A stretch of DNA of 8,222 nucleotides, from positions 1-8,222 of the forward strand of contig DIXL01000003.1 of NCBI GenBank assembly GCA_002428685.1, in the 5' to 3' direction. This stretch comes from Cloacimonetes bacterium UBA6081. GTDB taxonomy: Bacteria; Cloacimonadota; Cloacimonadia; Cloacimonadales; Cloacimonadaceae. This document shows positions 1 through 4,503 of the stretch, one piece after another; position 1 is the stretch's first letter; every line of letters begins with the position of its first letter. The notes beneath the pieces were generated by a model that saw nothing but the letters and a program-made list of their open reading frames with translations, searched no databases and was not told the origin of the DNA. The position numbers and the translations under genes are program-made.

Positions 1-377
1 TGACTCCTGCCACCCTCTCTTGTCCGGTGGCAGGTCTCCCTGCTTTACGCTGCGCACCTTCCTGACCATTCCATCTCCAACCACATGACAGCTCCTGAAC
101 TGGCTTCAAATGTTACGTCCTTCAACCGCTCAGGTTTTCCCGGAGGGAGACAGCAGTTCCACCCGCTGTGCCTTTTCCGGGTCTTAGTCTTCACCTTGTA
201 CCCGGGGGCTCGACAACTTATCCTGCCGAATCGAGTTCGTTATCCTACGGACTGGTCGTTCGCTTCCGGTTGCTCTCCACCCCACCTCACGGTGACGCAG
301 TTACCTTCAGCTACAGAGCTTGACGTGACTCTGAACAGGACTTTCACCTGTCTGATATGCAGCGCACACAGGCGCAC
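1..377 (-). mobile_element. Group II intron, 5' part (domain I and onward), cut by the window edge
   Basis: Read on the - strand, this is the 5' end of a self-splicing, retrotransposing group II intron RNA. It begins GTGCGCC at 377, matching the GUGYG 5' consensus. A hairpin CAGG/CCTG with loop TGAAAGT follows (350-336). EBS1 is GGGTGG (164-159), held in the 10-nt loop of a CAGC/GCTG stem (168-151). It pairs at all six positions with CCACCC (383-378), the last six exon bases, which fixes the splice site. A perfect 9-bp stem CCTGCCACC/GGTGGCAGG lies at 34-6, and the window ends at GGCAGGAGTCA, a sequence I associate with the region just before the intron-encoded reverse transcriptase/maturase gene. 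That gene, domains V-VI and the 3' exon lie outside the window, so intactness and class cannot be judged. The 116-codon frame at 85-435 (+) is antisense to this RNA and is not a gene. Confidence 0.88.
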
Positions 378-446
378 GGGTGGCAATCTCCTGATTACCA
401 CAAGCCGATCGGGAGATCAGCTTCCCTATGCTTGACAAGACACTAG
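378..446 (-). repeat. 5' exon of the intron: hairpin plus part of a dispersed repeat
   Basis: On the - strand this is the DNA just upstream of the intron insertion point. Positions 378-383 are IBS1 (CCACCC). A 6-bp inverted repeat (386-391 with 412-417, loop 20 nt) forms a hairpin ending a few bases before the splice site. Bases 446-427 read CTAGTGTCTTGTCAAGCATA and recur with one mismatch on the + strand at 8203-8222, which marks a dispersed repeat. The phrase AGGAGATTGCCACCC resembles a common intergenic repeat that I remember from several bacterial genomes, but I cannot verify that. The inference is that the intron landed in non-coding repeat DNA. Confidence 0.55.
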
Positions 447-591
447 AACGAGATCGGAACAGAGATATCATAGAATTCTGTAAACATGTTAGGCAATGAA
501 ATACCATTACACTTGAAACCAGAATAATCCCACCGACGCGTGTAGTCCTTGCAGCCCCAAAGTTTGGATACAACTTCGCAATTGGGTATGG
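447..591. other. Intergenic DNA with no recognised feature
   Basis: I see no gene, RNA gene or clear repeat between the exon repeat and the 72-bp tandem repeat. The open frames that cross it on the - strand have no recognisable domain and run through both the repeats and the intron, so they are taken as chance. Confidence 0.5.
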
Positions 592-771
592 CTGCAACGA
601 CTCCACACTAAATAACAGCTCCCTAACAAGATAACACGGATAGAAACTGATAACCGTGATATGCTGCAACGACTCCACACTAAATAACAGCTCACCAACA
701 AGATAACACGGATAGAAACTGATAACCGTGATATGCTGCAACGACTCCACACTAAATAACAGCTCCCCAAC
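592..771. repeat. 72-bp tandem repeat, 2.5 copies
   Basis: Two full units (592-663 and 664-735) and a partial third (736-771) repeat at exactly 72 bp, starting CTGCAACGACTCC. The copies are almost identical, differing at a few bases near GCTCCCTAAC / GCTCACCAAC. Each full unit contains an imperfect hairpin: CACGG (635-639; 707-711) with CCGTG (654-658; 726-730), extended by two pairs past an A/A mismatch, with loop GAAACTGA. Because 72 is a multiple of three, the array is open on the - strand and gives a spurious 24-residue periodic protein. No start context or domain supports translation. It is probably a VNTR-like intergenic element upstream of rpsU. Confidence 0.85.
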
Positions 772-847
772 CCTCCAGCATTAACAAACTTCGCACTTGA
801 CAGCATTAGCCCTCGCAAAAACATGGCATTTAGTTAAATTATAAACC

Positions 848-859
848 AAAGGTGGTGAT
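848..859 (+). promoter_or_regulatory. Ribosome binding site that decides the rpsU start
   Basis: AAAGGTGGTGAT matches the 16S-complementary Shine-Dalgarno AAAGGAGGTGAT at 11 of 12 bases. Its GGTGG core ends 8 nt before TTG at 864. The upstream in-frame GTG codons at 852 and 855 lie inside this site and so cannot be the start. Confidence 0.85.
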
Positions 860-863
860 TTGT

Positions 864-1070
864 TTGCCAACAGTCGTAGCGAAAGATAACGAGTCCTTCG
901 ATTTTTTGCTGAAACGCTTTAAGAAGAAATGCGAAAAAGCTGCTATCCTATCTGAGATAAAGAAAAATCAGGCCTACGAGAAACCCAGCGTTAAGAAAAA
1001 ACGCGAAGCCAACGCTGCAAAACGCAAAATGCTGAAAATTCAGCGGCGTATGCAACGTTACTTAAAATAG
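864..1070 (+). CDS. rpsU: 30S ribosomal protein S21 (68 aa, TTG start)
   Basis: Small basic protein of the 30S platform near the 3' end of 16S rRNA, with a role in translation initiation. The protein begins MPTVVAKDNESFDFLLKRFK and continues through CEKAAILSE and YEKPSVKKKRE. These match the S21 signature (E. coli: NEPFDVALRRFKRSCEKAG, then YEKP) in order and spacing. The C-terminal third is a Lys/Arg-rich helix, as usual for the family. TTG at 864 is chosen because it yields the family N-terminus MPxxxV and has an excellent Shine-Dalgarno; an annotation starting at GTG 852 would add four spurious residues. It is the first gene of a macromolecular-synthesis-type cluster and is followed by a strong terminator, which would let it be made in excess over the genes downstream. 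I find no convincing promoter just upstream. Confidence 0.96.
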   Translation: MPTVVAKDNESFDFLLKRFKKKCEKAAILSEIKKNQAYEKPSVKKKREANAAKRKMLKIQRRMQRYLK

Positions 1071-1110
1071 CGTTCCATCCTTCGGAACAGCTTTATTTAG
1101 ACAAAACTTA

Positions 1111-1142
1111 GCTACAGGGATTCGTCCCTGTATGCTTTTTTT
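1111..1142 (+). terminator. Intrinsic terminator / attenuator after rpsU
   Basis: Perfect 8-bp stem TACAGGGA/TCCCTGTA (1113-1120 with 1125-1132) capped by a TTCG tetraloop and followed by seven Ts (1136-1142). Past a bulged T, AGC/GCT (1110-1112 with 1134-1136) can extend the stem. A weaker 5-bp hairpin (GTTCC 1072-1076 with GGAAC 1084-1088) sits just after the rpsU stop. Only 14 nt separate the T-tract from the cvpA start, and those hold the cvpA Shine-Dalgarno. There is no room for a promoter between them, so downstream expression needs readthrough or a promoter inside or upstream of rpsU. Confidence 0.93.
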
Positions 1143-1156
1143 AAGCAGGAGAAAAC

Positions 1157-1705
1157 ATGGGAATTATTGACTGGGTAATTTTAGCTCTGCTGTTGGTTTT
1201 CACCTTTCTGGGCTGGCGCAGAGGATTTGTGGCTGCCATCGTTCAGCTCTGTGGCTATATCCTTACCTTCTTTTTGGTGGGGCATTACTATCCCTTGTTG
1301 CAGCGCAGCTTGCTAATCCGCTTTCACTTTGCCAGATGGATGGCAACGGTGTTTTCGGTGCTACTGATTATTGCGCTGATTGTAGTGGTGGTGCGCTTGG
1401 TGATTTATACCTTGAATCGTCTGCTCTCTGCCATGCATCTTTCCGCATTGAACAAAGCTATTGGCACTGTTTTGGGTTTTGCCAACGGTCTTTTGGTGGT
1501 AATAATTCTGATGGTGATGCTGGATTTTATTCCCGGGCTATCCACTCCCCTACAAAATGGGGAAAAACACCGGGTTTATGCGGGGATAAATGTGCTGAAA
1601 GAAGAGTTGTTTACCAAGTTTAACCTAACTCAACGCATGAAGTTTATCAAAATGCCCATAACGAAAGAACGCAGAGACACCCCTCCGGAATTCAAAAATA
1701 AATGA
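1157..1705 (+). CDS. cvpA: CvpA-family inner membrane protein (182 aa)
   Basis: Multi-spanning membrane protein of the CvpA (colicin V production) family. Its biochemical function is not settled; in enterobacteria it is linked to colicin V export and envelope stress tolerance. Four hydrophobic segments are visible at about residues 4-18, 25-45, 62-86 and 102-125. The N-terminus MGIIDWVILALLL, the loop GWRRGF (19-24) and the motif NKAIGTVLGFANGLL (99-113) fit the family. The last ~55 residues are polar and Lys/Arg-rich, probably a cytoplasmic tail. The start is supported by AGGAG at 1147-1151, 5 nt upstream. cvpA is often found next to mutS2 in other bacteria, which fits this context. The stop TGA (1703-1705) overlaps an ATG (1702-1704) that opens a small repeat-encoded frame. 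Confidence 0.9.
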   Translation: MGIIDWVILALLLVFTFLGWRRGFVAAIVQLCGYILTFFLVGHYYPLLQRSLLIRFHFARWMATVFSVLLIIALIVVVVRLVIYTLNRLLSAMHLSALNKAIGTVLGFANGLLVVIILMVMLDFIPGLSTPLQNGEKHRVYAGINVLKEELFTKFNLTQRMKFIKMPITKERRDTPPEFKNK

Positions 1706-1812
1706 CCTCTCCCTTGCGAAGCTCTCCCCTGCAAAGCTCTCCCCTGCGAAGCTCTCCCCTGCGAAGCTCTCCCCTGCAAAGCTCTCCCCTGCAAAGCTCT
1801 CACCTAACATGA
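1702..1812 (+). CDS. Possible 36-aa repeat-encoded ORF bridging cvpA and mutS2
   Basis: ATG at 1702 overlaps the cvpA stop (ATGA), and the frame ends at TGA 1810-1812, which overlaps the mutS2 ATG (ATGA again). The product would be MTSPLRSSPLQ... with SSPLR/SSPLQ pentapeptides ending SSHLT. No Shine-Dalgarno precedes it, so translation would have to come from coupling. Because the 15-bp repeat is a multiple of three and stop-free, an open frame by itself means nothing; the only real evidence is the pair of 4-base overlaps. It may be a coupling leader for mutS2, which has no Shine-Dalgarno, rather than a functional peptide. It may equally be chance. Confidence 0.3.
   Translation: MTSPLRSSPLQSSPLRSSPLRSSPLQSSPLQSSHLT
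1707..1808. repeat. 15-bp tandem repeat array, 6.8 copies
   Basis: Six full units of CTCTCCCCTGCRAAG (1707-1721, 1722-1736, 1737-1751, 1752-1766, 1767-1781, 1782-1796) and a 12-base partial (1797-1808), differing mainly at the R position. The array fills nearly the whole cvpA-mutS2 gap and abuts the mutS2 ATG. It contains no purine-rich Shine-Dalgarno on the + strand. Its near-identity suggests recent expansion, so copy number is likely to vary between strains. On the - strand it reads as an artefactual GESFA repeat. Confidence 0.95.
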
Positions 1813-4151
1813 CCTACAAAAACCCCGACCTGGAATACAATACCCTGGTTCAGCACATCGTGGATCGCTGTGAAAGCGACTTAGGCAAAACCATTGCACA
1901 GCAGCTTTATCCCTTAAGCCACCTGCCGGAAATCCTGAAATCACAGAAACTTACCTATGAACTGATGGAACTCTGTAAACGCGGAGTGCAATTCAGCTTT
2001 GAGGATTTGTGCGACCTGAAGCCCATGTTTGAAGACAGCAGCAATGTCTTGTTTGGTTTTGAGGAATTTGGCGCGGTGTATGGTAATAACCGCATCTCGA
2101 ATGAGGTGTTGTCTCATCAAGAAGCCTTCCGTGATTTTCCCTTAGTAAAAAGAGATGTCAATGGCCTGACCGCATTTGAAGAGCTGAATAAACGCTTTCT
2201 GCAGATATTTGATCATGAGGGCGAGGTTTTGGACAGTGCCTCACCAGAACTGAAACAGATTCGGGGACGCAGCAACAGCCTTAGAAACCAAATTCAAAAA
2301 ACCATGCAGTCCATGCTGGGTGATGCCAATGTAGAGCGTTATCTGCAGGACAAGTTTGTTACCCAAAGGGACGACCGCTATGTGCTGCCGATTAAAGAAA
2401 GTGCAGTGCCTTTTGTCCAGGGCATTGTGCAAAGCCATTCCGGCAGCCGGGCTACTGTTTTTATCGAGCCGGTGGCAATTGTGCCGCTCAACAACGAACT
2501 GCAAATGGTTAAACAGGAAGAAAAGCAGGAAATTTACCGGATTTTTGCCAAATACACAGCCGATATAAAGGCAGTTCAAAAGCAGATTTGTGCAAATCAG
2601 GAGATCCTGGCAAAACTGGATTTCCGCTATGCCTGTGCCAAGCTGTGTAATACCATTGGAGCACGTATCCCCCAAATGGTGAATAGCCCTGCGCTCAGGC
2701 TTTTGACAGCACGGCATCCACTGCTGATTTTACGTTTGGGAATTCCTGCCAGGGTTATTCCGTTTGACATCGAGCTTGGCTATGAAAAGCGGATTGTGAT
2801 TCTTAGCGGACCCAATACCGGTGGGAAAACCGTGCTTATGAAGGCTGTGGGCTTAATCACTCTTATGGCCATGTCCGGACTTCCCGTGCCGGTGGATGAA
2901 AGCAGTGAAATTGGAATGTTCAGTGCAGTTTTTGCCGATATCGGTGATGACCAATCCATCGAAAGTGCGCTATCCACCTTTTCCTCGCACCTGGATAAGA
3001 TTAGCCACATGCTGGCCGCTGCCAATGAATCCACGCTTGTGTTGATAGATGAAATTGGTGCAGCTACAGATCCACAACAAGGTTCAGCTTTGGCACAGGC
3101 TATTCTGGAACGCTTTGCCCGGCTTGGTTGCCCCGGAATAGTTACCACCCATTACACTGCTTTGAAAATATTCGGTGAACAGCATGAGGCTTGCATGAAT
3201 GCCTCCATGCAGTTTGACCTGAAGTCCTTGCATCCAACCTACAAATTTATCCCTGGCTTTCCTGGAGACAGCTTTGCCATTGAGGTGGCCGCTTCTTTGG
3301 GCTTGGATGCAGAATTGATCGAGCGGGCAAAAAGCCTGTCCGGAAGCCAGAATCTGCAGTTTACCGAACTGCTGAAAAAACTGCAGGAAGAAAAGAAAAA
3401 GCTAAGCGTGGCCAGCTATCAGTTCGAGCTGAAAACCCGCAATCTGGAAGCAAAAATTGCCGAGACGGAAAACAAAGAAGCAGATTGGCAACAAGAGCTG
3501 AAAACCAGAAGGCAAAATCATCTGAAAGAATTGCAAAAAGAGCTGATTGCCCAACAAAAGATTTATCAGACTGCCTTGAGCGAGCTTAAAACCTTGGATA
3601 AGAGCGAACGTAAAACACTTTCGGAACATAAATTGCATGAGATTGGAATCAGGAGTAGCGAGATTAGCAAAGAACTGGAAATGAACGGTGCTTTGTCTCA
3701 TAAACCCCTAAAAAACCCAGTGGCCGGCACCAGAGTTTATCTGGCTAATTTTGATGCGGAAGCTGTGATTGTATCCATTCAAGGCGAAAGTGCCACTGTG
3801 GATATGAATGGAATAAGTTTTAAAACCCCACTGGGTAGCCTGTTTGCAGCCAAGCCCGGTGAAAACCAAAAGCAAAAAGAAGTCTTTGTAAAAAGCAGTG
3901 CCAGTCCGAAAGCCCAGTTTGAAATAAAGCTGCTGGGATTAACGTTTGACGAGGCAATGCCCCTGATAGATGAATTCTTGGATAATGCAGCCCTGTCTGG
4001 TTTGCATAACCTGAGAATTGTGCATGGCAAAGGAACCGGTGCCCTGCGGAGTAAGGTGCGGGACTATTTGCGCAGGAAACAAGGAATTATTAGTATCGAT
4101 ACTCCGCCTATGAGTGAAGGTGGAAGCGGAGTAACGGTGGTTAGGATTTGA
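1809..4151 (+). CDS. mutS2: MutS2 family ATPase with Smr domain (780 aa)
   Basis: MutS2 lacks the MutS mismatch-recognition domains. It is known to suppress recombination by acting on branched DNA, and in Bacillus subtilis it splits collided ribosomes. Visible in order: N-terminal and lever helices (~1-320); MutS-type ATPase with Walker A GPNTGGKT (334-341), STFSSHLDKI, Walker B LVLIDEIGAATDP (D414, E415) and TTHY; a charged coiled coil (~500-620); a KOW-like segment (GTRVYLANF...VDMNG, ~640-680); and a C-terminal Smr domain (~700-780) with HGKGTG (739-744). The Smr start reads IKLLG (706-710) where the family has LDLRG, so the LDxR nuclease motif is missing. Length is typical. The ATG gives the usual N-terminus a few residues before the conserved LEYNTLV segment, but no Shine-Dalgarno is visible: a repeat array abuts it, and initiation may depend on upstream translation. 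Confidence 0.96.
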   Translation: MTYKNPDLEYNTLVQHIVDRCESDLGKTIAQQLYPLSHLPEILKSQKLTYELMELCKRGVQFSFEDLCDLKPMFEDSSNVLFGFEEFGAVYGNNRISNEVLSHQEAFRDFPLVKRDVNGLTAFEELNKRFLQIFDHEGEVLDSASPELKQIRGRSNSLRNQIQKTMQSMLGDANVERYLQDKFVTQRDDRYVLPIKESAVPFVQGIVQSHSGSRATVFIEPVAIVPLNNELQMVKQEEKQEIYRIFAKYTADIKAVQKQICANQEILAKLDFRYACAKLCNTIGARIPQMVNSPALRLLTARHPLLILRLGIPARVIPFDIELGYEKRIVILSGPNTGGKTVLMKAVGLITLMAMSGLPVPVDESSEIGMFSAVFADIGDDQSIESALSTFSSHLDKISHMLAAANESTLVLIDEIGAATDPQQGSALAQAILERFARLGCPGIVTTHYTALKIFGEQHEACMNASMQFDLKSLHPTYKFIPGFPGDSFAIEVAASLGLDAELIERAKSLSGSQNLQFTELLKKLQEEKKKLSVASYQFELKTRNLEAKIAETENKEADWQQELKTRRQNHLKELQKELIAQQKIYQTALSELKTLDKSERKTLSEHKLHEIGIRSSEISKELEMNGALSHKPLKNPVAGTRVYLANFDAEAVIVSIQGESATVDMNGISFKTPLGSLFAAKPGENQKQKEVFVKSSASPKAQFEIKLLGLTFDEAMPLIDEFLDNAALSGLHNLRIVHGKGTGALRSKVRDYLRRKQGIISIDTPPMSEGGSGVTVVRI

Positions 4152-4180
4152 GTAGTCTGGCTTTTTTCAACACAGAGATA

Positions 4181-4213
4181 GCAGAGAAAAGGCAGAGAAA
4201 AAGCAGAGATTTT
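4181..4213. repeat. Short 11-bp-period repeat GCAGAGAAAAR
   Basis: GCAGAG recurs at 4181, 4192 and 4203, each followed by an A- or T-rich run, giving an 11-bp period. A related ACAGAG lies at 4172. It opens the 352-bp non-coding gap between mutS2 and dnaG. The run of Ts at its end has no stem before it, so this is not an intrinsic terminator. Confidence 0.7.
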
Positions 4214-4230
4214 TTTACAGTGGATGCGCC

Positions 4231-4263
4231 AAATACGGAATAAATACGGAATAAATACGGATG
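4231..4263. repeat. Three tandem copies of AAATACGGAAT (11 bp)
   Basis: Copies at 4231-4241, 4242-4252 and 4253-4263; the last ends in ATG instead of AAT. It has the same 11-bp period as the GCAGAG array 18 bp upstream, close to one helical turn. It lies about 28 bp before the possible dnaG promoter. It could be a protein-binding iteron or a neutral satellite; nothing in the sequence decides. Confidence 0.8.
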
Positions 4264-4266
4264 AAG

Positions 4267-4296
4267 TTCTTAGTGATTCCGTAATGATACTATAAT
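4267..4296 (+). promoter_or_regulatory. Possible promoter for dnaG-rpoD
   Basis: A perfect -10 TATAAT at 4291-4296 lies in the non-coding gap. The best -35 at 18-bp spacing is TTCTTA (4267-4272), only 3 of 6 matches to TTGACA, and there is no TG extension. It would start transcription near 4303, giving a leader of about 200 nt before dnaG. RpoD in this window keeps the canonical -10- and -35-reading residues, so consensus promoters are expected here. In AT-rich DNA a single TATAAT can be chance. Confidence 0.4.
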
Positions 4297-4303
4297 TCAA
4301 GCT

Positions 4304-4434
4304 GGTAGATCAGGTTATCAAGCTTAGATTTTTAGAAAAAGATTTTAACAAAGAGTAAAAGAGTAAAAGAGAAAAAAGAGAGTTTGTAAGTAATGAGAAA
4401 TCAGGTTGATCAGGTAGATCAGGTTATCAGGCTT
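4304..4434. repeat. Pair of 22-bp direct repeats in the dnaG leader
   Basis: A 22-bp sequence beginning GGTAGATCAGGTTATCA and ending GCTT occurs at 4304-4325 and 4413-4434, with one mismatch (A4321 versus G4430). An extra ATCAGGT/GATCAGGT stutter precedes the second copy. Between them lies low-complexity DNA with GAGTAAAA twice (4353-4360, 4361-4368). If the promoter at 4291 is used, both copies lie in the dnaG 5' leader. From 4435 to the dnaG start I see no further structure. Confidence 0.75.
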
Positions 4435-4503
4435 CTATCAAAAGCTCTTTTCGGTGCTTTCGGAGTCTTCGGTGGTGAAATCCCAAATCCGTGTAACTAT
4501 TAA

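Noticed and set aside
145..391. TCTCC (150-146, -) pairing with exon GGAGA (391-387, -) as EBS2-IBS2
   Set aside because: It lies just 3' of the EBS1 hairpin, whereas EBS2 normally lies 5' of EBS1. A 5-base match is weak, and the bases probably belong to a neighbouring stem.
85..435. 116-codon open frame on the + strand
   Set aside because: It is antisense to the group II intron RNA and runs across its splice site. Frames like this are often annotated as hypothetical proteins, but the structure on the other strand explains the sequence.
307..824. Two - strand frames (147 and 105 codons) with a 24-residue repeat
   Set aside because: The periodicity comes from the 72-bp tandem DNA repeat. The frames cross the intron boundary or start in non-coding DNA, and show no domain and no ribosome site.
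797..845. TTGACA at 797-802 and TATAAA at 840-845 as an rpsU promoter
   Set aside because: They are 37 bp apart and cannot form one promoter. TTGACA has no acceptable -10 at 16-19 bp, and TATAAA would start transcription inside the ribosome site. The true promoter was not found.
1336..1623. 95-codon + strand frame inside cvpA
   Set aside because: It is a shifted frame within a well-supported membrane protein gene and has no recognisable content.
1625..1810. 61-codon - strand frame with GESFA repeats
   Set aside because: It is an artefact of the stop-free 15-bp array read backwards, and it overlaps the cvpA 3' end.
4160..4216. T-runs after mutS2 (4162-4167 and 4210-4216) as a terminator
   Set aside because: Neither run is preceded by a stable stem-loop, so an intrinsic terminator is not supported.
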